A DNA stretch of 64,000 bases from Hexactinellida sp. DTS-2022 (GCA_028753945.1 JAPNXP010000010.1:4281042-4345041); one strand, 5' to 3'. Shown: positions 20,297-32,235, numbered from the stretch's first letter. A program made the numbers and translations. Notes: a model not told the origin generated them from the sequence alone.

Positions 20297-22381
20297 GGAA
20301 TACCGACATAATGTTACACGACAAAACGTTACACGACATAACGTTACAGACAGAATGTTACTTGGACAAAATGTTACACGACAAAATGTTACATAGACAA
20401 AATGTTACACGACAGAATGGTACTTATTTGATTGGCTAGTTTTTTAGACTTCATAATCATTAAATGGTTACTTTAATATAACGGTATAACATTAATTATA
20501 ATAAATACTTCAAAGGACACATACAAATAAATAATTGGTTGATGATTTACTATACTATATCACATCTTGACTCCTTAAGCAGTTCCTAAACTAAAATGGT
20601 GCGTTACTCCGCTTAAGAACTCCAATCTAGGACGAAAATAATAGCTCACAATCAACGTTTTTAATGCTTGTTCGTTGGCTTGGCACCTCCTCCTCTTGGA
20701 CGGCTGAGCTCCTGCGACGAACTTGGCATGTCGTCCTTCGACTAGTCCCTGCTCCCGCTTCAGGGCTGTGATGAATTTCCACATGTTCGGATGATGACAT
20801 CCAACGGTTGAATTAAAGGAGCGATGCCATGCCTCGACAGCATTAGTGGTTCGAGGTAGTCCGAATGGTGTCATAATGTGCTAATTCCACAGGCCGATAG
20901 GAAATAGAGCCTCCTGGTAAATTCCGCTCGGGAGCAGGCGTCCGATGTAGGTGTCCTCGAAGTATGTCAGCAGACCGGCTGCTTGTGGCATCGGCAGCTG
21001 CCCAGCTACCTCATTGAAGAGATGTCGTACATGGGATGGTGGAGCAAATGCGAGAGCTGGTAGCAGTCGGATGCTTCTAGCCAGATCTCCATGCAGATTG
21101 AACTCAGCTTGCATCCCCTCAGCCTGCACCTTGCGCCATACATTTTGCGTTAGGTGGAAGAAACAACACTTTAGCAGTGTATCGGGCCAGAAGTGTGCAA
21201 AACTGTTGAGTGACGCTTTTTCAAAGTCCATTATCATCTCGATGGGATGAGCAGCAGGACAAAGGAGCTGGATTTGCTGCCACATCCTTGTGTAGGTTAC
21301 CTCTGTTTTATTAGGCAGGAGCACGAAAAGACTAGGTAACAAGTGGCCATCCTTCATGGGATCAGCCCCACCACGTAATGCATGCACCACATACACCTGT
21401 GTGAATAGGGTGGGTGCTGTCTTGAATGTTCCATCAGCCAACCAGATCTGGGATAACTGCAACATCTCCAGGTTTTGATGTATCCCGAAAATAAGGATTC
21501 GCTGTACCTCCGGTCCAGAGTCGTACAAGAGGAACTGTTCGCCTTTGGCTGTTTTCTTGTACTCTGGTGGGAGTGTGAGCTGTTCCAAGGTAGCAGGCTG
21601 TGCAGGAGCTGCCAATGCCTGCACGCGTTGCCTCTGAATGGTGCGCTTCAGGCTGTCTAGCTTGGGCAGCTTAGCAGCGGTGCCTTCTGATACCGTAAGG
21701 AGACACTCACCAACTATGTGATGGGAGCTGTCCTGGGATCGTAGTGCTTGCCTCTTCATTCCGACCTTGGTCTCGTAGCACCTCACCGACTCCGTCTGGG
21801 CATGGAGATGTTCGTTAGTGCGTCTCACTATATCCATCCTTTAGTATGTACTCTCGCCTTGCAAACCCGCCTCTGTTCACATTGCCAATGCGTGACATCA
21901 TTTACTCTCCTTTGCATACCATACATATATCCACCTTCAATCATCTTCTGTCCTCCTTTCTGAGATATGATCACCCTAAACGTCTGATGAGGAGCAGTCG
22001 CCATGTTGTGTGTATTTAATAATAAAGTTTCCGGTTTTGAAAAAGATGTACTATTTATACATGAAGTTTTCCTATTATTACAGTACTAAATCACCAAAAG
22101 GTGTAAACTCACTACACCATTCTAGTACCTGAATTCTACTAGATGAGATTGCATTAATCACCTGAGGTGTAAACCGTCCACACCATTCTACATAGTACCT
22201 AGATTGTTGTTCTAGTTTAGATTCCTTGTTTTTGGTAAACAGAGTCCATATATATGAAGTTTAAATAACTAGCCAAATCAAATAAGTACCATTCTGTCGT
22301 GTAACATTTTGTCCAAGTAACATTCTGTCTTTAACGTTATGTCGTGTAACGTTTTGTCGTGTAACATTATGTCTGTATTCC
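20297..22381 (-). mobile_element. MULE transposon with 9-bp TSD
   Basis: Ends GGAATACCGACATAATG and CATTATGTCTGTATTCC, with the perfect 9-bp TSD CCCTATACC (20288-20296, 22382-22390). Subterminal regions on both sides contain inverted runs of (A)CGACAAAAYGTTACA units out to about 20450 and from 22255. Its GC content is clearly higher than the surroundings. It carries a minus-strand transposase gene. Compact (2085 bp) and little degraded, so a recent insertion. Confidence 0.9.
20575..21947 (-). pseudogene. FLYWCH-MULE transposase (one frameshift, one stop)
   Basis: The minus-strand reading starts MIEGGYMYGMQRRVNDVTHW then QCEQRRVCKARVHTKGW, a FLYWCH-type zinc finger. A frameshift near 21840 leads into the 318-codon frame (IVRRTNEHLHAQTESV). 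The catalytic core shows IWLADGTFKTAP (first D), MIMDFEKASLNSFAHF (second D) and CCFFHLTQNVWRKV (C-x2-H). After an in-frame TAG at about 20880 it resumes with GLPRTTNAVEAWHRSFN, which carries the catalytic E. The protein ends LKTLIVSYYFRPRLEFL. Only two lesions separate it from an open gene. Transposase of the Mutator-like family, acting on the TIRs that bound it. Confidence 0.85.
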
Positions 22382-22939
22382 CCCTATACCATAATTAGAA
22401 ACAACTGAAGCCATAAATGGTAAATCGCCAACATCTCCCGCGGGAGAGTTGGCGATTCGACAACACTCTCTCGATTGACAACATCTCCCATAACATAATT
22501 ATTACAAGTTGAAACAATAGAATTAGATTTAACAGCTTTACTGAAATTGAAGTGTGAGTAAACAAAGAAATTTCAACCCCCATTTATTGCAGAAATAAAT
22601 CCATTATTCAAAAATTTCTTTTCCCATCAGACGCAGAATTTTAAGATGAATCCAATGGTGAAATAGAATTTTGGGTTTTAGTAAAACATTTTTTGAGCCA
22701 TGGACCAGTGAAATTTTGAAATGTGTCAAAAATGTGTCCAAAATGTGGTAATCAAATATTGTAATTCCAGGTGCAAATTATACGGTCCCACCGCACCTAC
22801 ATATCAAGTTTCAGCTCATCAACTATAAAGCTCTGGTCAGGGCACCGTCTACGGAGAAAAAATATAGAATAATAATAATTTTAAAGGCAGTAAGATTAGA
22901 ACTGGGCCACTATACTATAGTATAGTCGGCACAGTAATA

Positions 22940-23870
22940 ATAATTATAACGAATTAATGTACAGTGAAAATTATTTGGAGCAAAACGATAGTTAGAATAT
23001 CCAGTGTTAGAAAAACGATAATTCGCACAATATTTAGCTCATGTTATAGAAACATACCACTATCATTATTCCCAAAAAATCATAATCACAACGGGATATA
23101 CATTCTAACGATGGCAATTAGCAACTATCAAATTATTCAATATGTGATAGGCGTATATACAGTACATTGTCCTGTTATAGGGTTGCGATCAAAAGATTTT
23201 CGTCGCATACACTCCCACGAATATATTGGTCGATATTTATTAAAAGAATCGCTCCAGCTATGTCATTTATTGTAGTCTTTGTGGATATCCCACACTTCAT
23301 CTTGTATCAGTTCACAAGACTCCTTCCTGTACATTGAATTTACTCAATTTGTCCAGGGTTAGTTGAAACAAACCCAGTTGCGGTCCCATGAGGAGCAAGT
23401 TTATAATACATGATGAAGAAGAACTTTCTGAATCGGAAAGCCTCTGTTAGGATTTGCAAGGTTGTACAGTATTATTATTTCGCATTAAATATTTTTAGTA
23501 AACATAATACGTGACCTACGTTATAATAAGGCCAGTTCATTAGCGTTAAATTTTGGACCATGGATGTCGGTTAATTCCATTGATTATTTTACAATAAATT
23601 TTGTAGTTATAGTTAACCAATTAACATGACCTATGTTATATTAAGGCATGCCATTTATTCAAAATTTGGACTGAAAGTTGCTTCAGGCTTAAAGAAAGTT
23701 CATTTTCTTGTCTACCCATATTATTTATATATTTTTTGGATCAAGCTTTTGACATTCAAAATAATTACAGAGCGTCTTTATTATGTCTTTTTTGCCAACT
23801 AACCTTCGTTTTTATTTTCTAAATTGACTGTTTCCTTTTCATAGATCTTTCTTTCTAGTTTAATCTACGG
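22940..23870. other. Intronic stretch, nothing recognised
   Basis: AT-rich with a 103-codon open frame at 22964-23275 that shows no family features. No TIR or repeat was recognised. Confidence 0.4.
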
Positions 23871-23873
23871 TCA

Positions 23874-24048
23874 GTGGATGCCGGTTATAAGCACTTCGTC
23901 GGGAATTGCACTTAATGTGCTTATAAGCGGCATGTTCTTATAACCGACATAAATTTATATAGGGTATATGGCAACCGTTTTCCAACATAGTGTGCTTATG
24001 TCCGATATGTTCTTATAACCGGTGTGCTTATATCCGATATCTACTGTA
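23874..24048. mobile_element. Small MITE with GGTTATAAGCAC ends
   Basis: CAGTGGATGCCGGTTATAAG at the left and CTTATATCCGATATCTACTG at the right form imperfect TIRs. The interior repeats TGTTCTTATAACCG. Resembles pogo/Tigger-type MITEs. It sits just ahead of the P-type relic. Confidence 0.55.
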
Positions 24049-24117
24049 TTTACATTTGGAAAACCTCCCTCTCCATTTCTTCCTTGTGTATTTTTAACAT
24101 TTTTGACTTCCATTAGA

Positions 24118-27000
24118 AGCCATGCCCAACAAGTGTTCGTCCCAGGATGTCGGAGTAATTATGCAGGAGAACCGTATACTCCAGTATTTAAGTTTCCAAG
24201 TGGTCCACCTGAGATCATCAATCGTTGGCTCCGAGCGCTCTGTAGAGAAGATATCAGAGACTTGAGAATGTGTTTGTATGTTCTTAATCTAAACATTTCC
24301 TCGACGAAGAAATTCAAACTAATTTTTCAATCCTTCAACCTGGTTGATCATATTACAAGTATCTGCTAAGCCTAAATTACACAAAGAAGCGGTACAAAGA
24401 TTCCTACCCAGTTGCCCATCTCATTTGTCTTTGTCATCTGACACCAAACATCTCAGATTTGATCGATCTTTGAGAGAACAGCAATTGATTGATACTGCAA
24501 TAGATGAGAGTATAATACAATACAATCAAGACAAAGAGCTTTTTCAATTCACGACGCTACGAGATTTATTATTCAAAACAAAGCACTTAGATATACCTAA
24601 TCATTAGATAATTTGGTCTTCTGATGATAGTTCCTTCAATTTAATTATACCTTCTATAACAAGTAACTGTTTGTTTTCGATTCGTTGCTCGTTAACCATT
24701 ACCGAAACACTACATACTATTGGTTTCTATGAAGGTGTACTACTTTTTCTTTCCTTACCTCAGATTAATGATATTCGTCAACTTAACATTCTACTCAAAC
24801 AAGTTGAACATCATTATATTCCAATTAATTCTCCTGGACATTCTAACACCATATCAGAGAATCTACCTTTAGCTTACATAAAGCTATTGACATACTCTCC
24901 CCTTCAATTAGAGAAGTTTCTGGTGACCAGCAGGGTGTATTATTACGTCTTCAACTCTTGTCCTGTCGCTCAAATGTCAGCTTATATCTCCAGTTTGCTA
25001 CAGATATCTTCAGTCCCTAGATTTCCTATCCCCTGACGCATCCTTCAACACTTAAACGTTTGTATTCAAATTTTGGTCTGGATGCTGAGTTTACAAACTA
25101 TCTTAAACAATCAGCCACTCAGTTGAACAGACGGGAGCGAAATGTTGTAATCCAGATGAATTAAATTCATGTAAAATTAACTTTACATACAAAGGGGGTA
25201 AGATAATAGGATATTCTTTGAATACTACTGATCCTGCAAAAACCGTTTTTGCCTTAATGGTGTCAAGTTTGTCAAAAAGATGGTCCAATATTGTTCGTTT
25301 ACTTCCCTATGCCAGCTCATCTGCTGTTGAACTCTTTCCTATTATCAAAGAGGTTATTCAAGATGTAGAAGCATGTGGACTCTTGTTCACGTTTTGTGTA
25401 CTCATAATAACCAGATGAACGTAAATATTTCCAAGTTATTTCTCCTAAACGAATCCTAGAGCCTATTGTTCCTCACATGGGCGTATAATTTATCTTAAAA
25501 TCGAAAAAATCTGGGGGGCGAGATAAGATATTTCTAATAACCATTTCCATTAATTTCATACTAAAAAGCCCCTCAGAGACGGGATGGGAGTGTGCTCCTT
25601 CTGATTGCACTTCCCCAATGTTTAATTTAACTAGAATTTCAATATTCAAATTACATTTCATCTTATTGTAATATATTTTAATTAATGTTTGAATTGTGAA
25701 GAATTCAAATGTTTAAATTACGGTATTTAAAGATTAATTATTACAAATATAAATTAGGAATACGTGTGTATTTACGTTACTATTTTGAATAATAGAATTG
25801 ACATCATCATCAACTTGTAAAATGTTCCAACTTCCAAGTGTTTTCATTGCACTTGTATGAAACACATATTCACTTACAAACCAATCATTAACAGTCATTA
25901 TATAGCAGATAGTAGGCTTATGTAATATGTTCCATAGTATTCAGTATACTATAGAGTAATTACAATATGGAGAAGATGGCTGATTTACATAAAAAACCCG
26001 TTAATACCTCGTAGAATTGATTAGCGAACTAATCATTTTAATTGATATGTAGAAAGAACATCCTTAGGAGAATACCACCTCTATATTTTCAATAACTAAT
26101 TCGAATTATTAAAGATTCACTGGACCAGAATACAAATTTCGATTTCGATATAACTGACGAACAAAAGCGAAATTGAGAAATCGGGCTTCGAGGTGATCAT
26201 CTCGAAGAAATTCTATATCTCCTGTCCAAATTTTAAATCTCTATCACAAATGGTTTAGTCAGGCCATCGCGTACGGCCGGCCGGCCAGCCGGAAGTCCGA
26301 CAGAGGTAAGTTCAATAGTGTGCACTTATAGTATAAAACTATAGTAGGACCCTACTATAACGTTTTACTAGAAGAAGCCACTAAAAAATAAACTGAGATA
26401 CCTAGTGTTTATGCAGTAGAATCTCGATTATCCGAACTCGTTGGGACCGGTTAAAAATGTTCGGATAATATACAATTCACAAAGAGCCAGTTAGGTTTTT
26501 ACCAAAACACCTTCGTTCAAGGTTTCAACTTAATTGGGTTATTTTTAATGGGTTGGCATCAATTACTTTTTATTATTATTTTAGTTTCCTTCAAATACTG
26601 AGGATTCGTGTTAATATTTACTACACATTGGAGAGAAAAGAACCAAATAGTTGGGGGGGGGGGGCATAGTATGGACCGCTCCCCCAGTTTAAAAATCTAG
26701 GGGGGGGCGCCCCCCGAATTCTAGGCCTATGGTTCCTCACCCTATGGACTTAAATCGGCCATTGTTTTTGCTTTTTGACTTCGTCCATATAACCATACGA
26801 TCCATAATAACTGGCTAAATGAAATAGATTGTGATAAGACATTCAGTTATCCAGATTTTGAGAAGATCCATGTACGAACAAGGCAGTTTTTGGAGAGATT
26901 CGACAATTGTACAAATGTTAGCAACACTCTGTTGCTAAATTAGCTCTAATGTTAACTTCTAAAGCTTGTTGGTCTTCTACATTTGAAAGACAAAATGTTA
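24118..27000 (+). pseudogene. P-element-type transposase relic (THAP + catalytic region), cut by a hAT
   Basis: A THAP zinc-finger half at 24130-24270: VFVPGCRSNYAGEPYTPVFK then FPSGPPEIINRWLRAL. Downstream open pieces follow (24344-24607 and 24671-25036, the latter with SPLQLEKFLVTSRVYYY). Then 25190-25420 gives GGKIIGYSLNTTDPAKTVFA and LMVSSLSKRWSNIVRLLPY, the conserved RNase H-like region of P transposases. After a 1.26-kb hAT insertion the reading resumes with IVPHPMDLNRPLFLLFDFVH. A frameshift then leads to NNWLNEIDCDKTFSYPDFEK. DFVHI..iRNNWLNE is the family signature at the GTP-binding insertion. Several frameshifts and stops make it a dead copy. Its TIRs were not found. Confidence 0.75.
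25476..26731. mobile_element. hAT element inside the P-type relic
   Basis: Ends CATGGGCGTATAATTT and GAATTCTAGGCCTATG (imperfect TIR), flanked by GTTCCTCA (25468-25475, 26732-26739). Excising it restores the P-type reading frame across the junction. The interior contains G-runs, a CGGCCGGCCGGCC block (26274-26292) and a pogo/Tigger-like half-element starting GCAGTAGAATCTCGATTATC (26413). No transposase was recognised. Confidence 0.85.
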
Positions 27001-28385
27001 GTCTAGCCTATTAAGGGTATTTGATGAATCAACAGCCGCTGCATTGAATGTTGACCACCAATATCGATACCAAATTTCTACAAATTCACAGACTGCAGAC
27101 TTTATTTCCATTATATGTAATGTTTGGAAGATATTCAATATCAATACTCCCAATAAGGGATAAATTTCCATTCCATTAACCAACAATGATACCAGATTTA
27201 ATTCCTTCAACGTGTAGTTGATTGGGCTGAGTGTTGGTGAGCCATGTCAAACAAGAGAGGTAAATTAAGTCCTCAAACCTTTATCAGTTTTCGTCCCTCT
27301 TGCATTGCACTCTCGTTTCGTCTATTATAAACCATCTCACTGGAAGTTGTAGCTATTTGTACGTTCTTTTTTTCGTTCCTACAAAATGATCCCCTTGAGC
27401 ATCACTTTGGCTTGAACCGGATGATGTCAGGTGCACAATGACACATTATCTATTGCCAGATACATACTTGAACAGAACGGAGATTAAAGTTGTCCAGCAT
27501 ACTAAATTATTTTCGAAAAAGCCTGTGGAAGATAATATATCACTGAAAAACTTCTTAGAATCATGCTCATCCTCCTGCGAACAAACCCTGGAACCTCTTT
27601 AAGCCTGTAGCGGGTATGGATCCAGCACAAAATATCTGGGAGGTGCAAAGTCAAGATTAGTCTGGTGGACCCCCAAGTGTCTAATCTATATTTTCTTGAT
27701 TCGATCAAAAAAACAAAACTAAAAGTTTTAAACTGGTTTTGGATACTTTAGGATACTATATACGAGTATTTGTTGTTTAATTTTATCTTATCTCTATGAT
27801 TGGTTTAATGATGTAGATTAGCTTGGCTTTACACTAATTAGGGTACCGGTTTAGAGAGGTCCTCGTATCTGAGAGGTCTCAAGATTTGCAGGGCATGCAT
27901 CACGAAGCTGCTCCGCGCTGGAGACTATTTTATCATCTGGAAGATTCTTAAGATTTCTAAAATATACAAACCTTGCAACAATGCCTGTGTATGATCCCAG
28001 TCGTTTCAGTAATTTAGCATCAACATTATCTAATATAACCAGGAAGTTGCCTATGCACTTGTCGGTCGGATTCTATGGCAAATCAGGAGCTGACCCTGGA
28101 ACATCGTAGCTGCGATTACGCTGGCGCATGCGTCTAAGCTCTTGGATGTAACGGCCTCATTCACTAAGTTCCCTCCAGCCTTAAACTTATCAAACCTTGT
28201 CCGAAGCTTATGGATGAATTCGCTATCACCTCGCAAATTGCAAGATCGCTATTAGAGCCTAGTTGTCCCATTACAGCAGCTGATTGATTACATTAAAATG
28301 ATGCAGGATGTGGTTCAACAGCAAGTGTGTCGGTCTCGAGATGATTCATATAGGAGGCGAGATCACTGGCTTCTTGTCGAGTTTT
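27000..28385. other. Intronic stretch with a possible decayed ORF
   Basis: From 28095 to 28390 the plus frame reads IVAAITLAHASKLLDVTASF ... LNLSNLVRSLWMNSL, one stop, then PLQQLIDYIKMMQDVVQQQV. This is coding-like but not assigned. The rest shows nothing recognised. Confidence 0.3.
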
Positions 28386-29336
28386 TACTGTGCCGACTAT
28401 AGTATAGTATAGTGGCCCAGTATTGAAATCACTGCCTTTATTATTGCTGTGCCGACTATACTATTGTATAGTGGCCCAAGTATAATCTTACTGCCTTTAT
28501 TATTATTGTTATTTATATCTTTACTCCGTAGTCGGTACCCTGGCCAGAGCTTTATAGTTGATGGGCTAAAACTTGGCATGTAGGTGCGTATGGACCGTCT
28601 AATTTGCACCTAGGGTTATGATTTTTGATTAACAAATTTTGGACACATTTTTAACACCTTTCAAAATTTGTCTGGTCCATAACTCAAAAAATGTTTACTA
28701 AAAATTCTGCGTCTGATGGGAGAAGAAATTTTTTAATAATGGGTTTAATTTCTACAATAAATGGGGGTTGAAATTTCTTTTTTACTCACACTTCAATTTC
28801 AGTAAAACTGTGAAATCTAATTCCATTGTTTCTAACTTGTAATAATTATATTGATTTAACTTGTTAAATCTTACTCTATTGTTTCAACTTGCGATAAATA
28901 CGTATATTGATTTACTTATAAATTCCAGCTGGCTTCTATTTAATTGTAGTACATATTACTATACAATGGATAAAATATAATAAAATAATATATGGAATTT
29001 GTTGACTTTACTCAACTCACCGTGGATAACATTGCTAAAATAAATAACTAATAATATAATTTATTATCAATACATAATGAATGAATGGCATTAAACTCAA
29101 GATGGTTTATGATCGAAACAAACTTCAAATTTATCTACCGTTCCTTGTGACTCGGACCAATTAACAAATGGTTCTTGACACCTTGAAGCGTTTATGACTT
29201 GGCGAAAAAATCCGAAATTGCAGCCTGTGCCGACAGCATGTTCCTTTGAAGGCACTATCAATAAATCACCATCAAAATATAGTGCCACCAAAGGAACATG
29301 CGTCGGCACAGGCTGCAATTTTGGATTTTTCTTCTG
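28386..29336 (+). mobile_element. Hairpin-bearing interspersed repeat, copy 2 (uninterrupted)
   Basis: The reference copy. It starts with two tandem approximately 58-bp units CTGTGCCGACTATAGTATAG..CACTGCCTTTATTATTG and passes AGCTTTATAGTTGATGGGCT and ACTCAACTCACCGTGGATAAC. It ends in the GCAGCCTGTGCC hairpin and AATTTTGGATTTTT. The pre-insertion target of the 18200 Ginger-like element is intact here. No ORF and no TIRs. Confidence 0.75.
29220..29320. repeat. GCAGCCTGTGCC hairpin, copy 2
   Basis: Arms GCAGCCTGTGCCGACAGCAT then GTTCCTTTG, and CAAAGGAAC then ATGCGTCGGCACAGGCTGC, with a loop over ATCAATAAATCACCATC. The stem is about 38 bp with one bulge. Confidence 0.85.
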
Positions 29337-29421
29337 CTCGACGTTCCTCGATTGCATGGTTTATTTCATCATAACACTTTACTAAATTGGTGTAAGGGAA
29401 GTGTAGGGAAATTAATACAAT

Positions 29422-30026
29422 CAGGGGCGCCGAGAGGTTTCGGGGCCCCATGGCAAACAATAATGATTACCTGTCACGAAATATTGGTCTGGAGGACCAA
29501 AGTTTTCATAAAATTTGGTCCTTCTGTGGAAAATTGGTCCTTCTGAGGTTTGTGTTTATCTAGTTTCCGTATTTACTAGAATAGAATCCTAGGCAATTTT
29601 TCGCCATATTGGGACCCAAAAACTTTATGAATAAGCCTGTCACTGAAAATTGATCCTGGAACAAAATATTCCATGGAATATTGGTCCCGCGGACCAAATA
29701 TCCCCGAAAAGATTGGTCCGGGACTCAATATTCCATGGAAAATGGTCTTAGGACCAATTTTTTAGGGGACAATTTTCCATTAATAGGCCCCTCTGGAATC
29801 TTTCCCTAACCCAAATGTTCATTTTACACGATTTCCTCATCTCTTTGTAATTCAAGTTTCAGTTATCTATATTTCATTAAATTATATTATCTGAAGGCAG
29901 CATTTGGCTGTAACATTATGCTTACATTCTTAAACTAATAACTTTGTTTAGGAATTTTCACGGGAACCCCTAGACCCACGGGCCCCGAGCAACTGTACCC
30001 CCTGCACCCCCTTCTTGGCGGCCCTG
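29422..30026. mobile_element. hAT-type MITE, 8-bp TSD AATACAAT
   Basis: Ends CAGGGGCGCCGAGAGG and TTCTTGGCGGCCCTG, with AATACAAT at 29414-29421 and 30027-30034. The interior repeats GGACCAATWTTCC-type motifs. No ORF. From 30035 to 31066 nothing more was recognised except a short pogo-like CGTTATATCCGAGTTCG around 30575. Confidence 0.85.
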
Positions 30027-31074
30027 AATACAATTAACACTCTCTTTCAATCTAAGCTCCCATAGTTGTATATTAACTCAAATGCATAAATGTGGTAATA
30101 GAGGACATTGAGGAACATAATCATTCCTTGTAATTTCGAATTAAACCATGTTAAGATTATTAACTATTCCACCAGGAAGGAAAATCTTTAATTCATTTCA
30201 CATCACTGAGTTCTGGAACTTCCATCCCTTTATCTCAAGAAAATTGGCCAATCAACTGGTAAACTCTGTGCAACATTGCACCTCTACTTAGCGCACTTCA
30301 CAATAGTATAAACACCCTATATAGAGAGTCGAAAATAATAGTAATCTTTCGTCGCTGTTAAATGTTATTATTTTACTATCAGTATATCCAAGGAATTTTT
30401 CATAGCAAAAGGTTTTTGGTCCAGCATGGTCCAATATACCTTTCTAATATTTATAATTTTATATAGAGCAATAATCCTATTTTATTTTTGAGATTCTATA
30501 ATTCTTGTTTAGCGTATTACTGCAACATTTTAATGTATTAATGCATTTAGTGCTCAGTTAATAAGCGGGTATTTCGTTATATCCGAGTTCGTTATATCGC
30601 GAGTTCACCTGTATTTATTGTTGCTGTTACAAAATAGCAAAAAGTTGATAAATTCGAAATGCACATAGAGGCCAGCTTCCAACGGGTTTAATAGATAAAC
30701 AAGGATGATGATTTCCAATTTAGAATCGGAATATTTCTGAAATGATATTTATTGTTGTCTTTGACACTTTGTGGTAAGAAATTACTTATATAAAGCTCAG
30801 CTCTGGTAGAGTTCAGTTTTTCAGTATGTGTATTCAGGCACTGAGAAAGGTCAGTTTTCCCAAGCTTTGAAATATGACCTTTAGAAAGTAAGCCTGGGCT
30901 TTTAGTATGGGAAAAAATCTGAACTCTACAAAGCTCAGCTCTATATAAGCATTCTCTTGTGGTAAATAGGAAAAAAGTTGTCAAGTATTATACTTGACCT
31001 AAAGACTAGCCTTCGACAGATAAACTGGTTAATACATTTGCTGAATAGAACTTGTTTTCTGGCAGGTTTATTGT

Positions 31075-31641
31075 CAGAGGCGGCGCCAGGATTTTCAGGT
31101 AGGGTGGCCAGTGGGGATTTCAGGGGGGGGGCACACTGTACAACCAGTAATGTGCTCCGTTACTAGTAACGGAGTAACGGTAACGGTAAGGGAAAAACTA
31201 ATGGTAACGGGTGTCGACAAGTAAAGGTAACGGGCGTCGCGGAGTAACGATAACGGAATTCCGTTACTTTTAACTAGTTACCGTTATCTTTAATCTGTTA
31301 CTCTTACCATTACATTACCGTAACACAGTAACCGTTACTACGTTAAACTTATTCCACTGCCATTACGACGTTATTTTAAATCAGTTACCGTTACATTAAG
31401 GTTACTGTACTGTCAAAGGTAAACGGGTAAACTTAACAAAAGTAACGGAGTAACGGTAACGGAAGAAATAAAGTAACGGTAACGGAGTAACGGTAACGGG
31501 AGGTATAAAGTAACTGTAGCGGAGTAAACGGAAGATTTAGTAACGGAGCACATCACTGTGTACAACATTGTTATTCTAGGGGGGGCCAGCCTCAAAAGAG
31601 GGGGGGGGGGGGGGCATGCCCCCCCCCTGGCGCCGCCACTG
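31075..31641. mobile_element. hAT-type MITE, 8-bp TSD, containing another hAT
   Basis: Ends CAGAGGCGGCGCCAGG and CCTGGCGCCGCCACTG, flanked by TTTATTGT (31067-31074) and TTTGTTGT (31642-31649), one mismatch. Long G and C runs lie near the right end. Same family as 12286-12667. Confidence 0.8.
31145..31558. mobile_element. hAT-type foldback element made of GTAACGG repeats
   Basis: Ends CAGTAATGTGCTCCGTTACT and AGTAACGGAGCACATCACTG, with the perfect 8-bp TSD TGTACAAC (31137-31144, 31559-31566). Almost the entire 414 bp consists of variants of GTAACGGTAACGG in inverted arrangement. It is nested in the hAT at 31075-31641. Confidence 0.85.
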
Positions 31642-31773
31642 TTTGTTGTTAAGTTGAAACAACTAATAATGACCCATATTTTGATGAATATACGAGAGCG
31701 CGTAGCGGTTGAGTGATCTTACAATTGAGATTTTGAATACTTATTCAATATTCTAACTGTTGTTAGGTCAATT

Positions 31774-31880
31774 AAATCCTTCGTTGCCTGGGGTAAAAGG
31801 TACAAATAGAAAAATCCCATTTCAATTCAATTGAAATTGAATTTATTTTCAGTTTGACATTCACATACCTGGGGCAACGA
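31774..31880. repeat. Short inverted repeat CCTTCGTTGCC..GGCAACGAAGG
   Basis: CCTTCGTTGCCTGGGGTA is mirrored by ACCTGGGGCAACGAAGG about 107 bp apart, with an internal CAATTCAATTGAAATTGAA palindrome. Probably a small MITE. Confidence 0.55.
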
Positions 31881-32235
31881 AGGGGTATATACGTATATAT
31901 CGTATAACAGAAACTATTAACAAATGAAGTATTGAAACCTGGGATTTAGAAAGAATTCCCGGGATTCTAACCTCTATTAGATAAAAAATATATTTGTATT
32001 TGCCTTCTATTTTATAAACTTGGTTTGAAGTGTTACTTAAGTGTTGCATAAGGAACCGTCTAAGTGTGATTACTGGTATAAATTAATCCGGAACGAATTT
32101 GCTATGGAATAGTCAAACCCATAGAAATGATTAACACTCTAAATTTAGCCCGGAACTAATTTGTTAAATGAACAATTTATGAGAAATTGGTACCGGCCGG
32201 AACCATTTTGCTGCCGGAACAAATATGTCAGAACA

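Larger units (their letters stand above)
18200..22495 (-). mobile_element. Ginger2/KRBA2-like transposon, interrupted by a MULE
   Basis: Ends TGTTATGGGAGATGTTGTC and GACAACATCTCCCATAACA, flanked by TAAT (18196-18199, 22496-22499), a 4-bp TSD confirmed by the uninterrupted repeat copy at 28.8 kb. The TIRs extend about 85-100 bp (TATGGCTTCAGTTGTTTCTA is present in both). The minus strand carries an integrase C-terminus with a cysteine-rich domain and a protease-like ORF. The integrase catalytic core is absent. Without the 2.1-kb MULE it is about 2.2 kb, so it is a deleted copy. Confidence 0.8.
17701..22940 (-). mobile_element. Hairpin-bearing interspersed repeat, copy 1 (interrupted)
   Basis: An approximately 0.95-kb repeat in two parts, 17701-18199 and 22500-22940, in the opposite orientation to the uninterrupted copy at 28386-29336. 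The outer left end is the hairpin GCAGCCTGTGCC..GGCACAGGCTGC. The right end has GGGCCACTATACTATAGTAT then AGTCGGCACAG. A 4.3-kb Ginger-like element splits it at TAAT. Superfamily not determined. Confidence 0.75.

Noticed and set aside
20951-21963. Plus-strand open frames of 60-100 codons across the MULE
   Set aside because: They are antisense shadows of the minus-strand transposase, whose catalytic motifs are clear.
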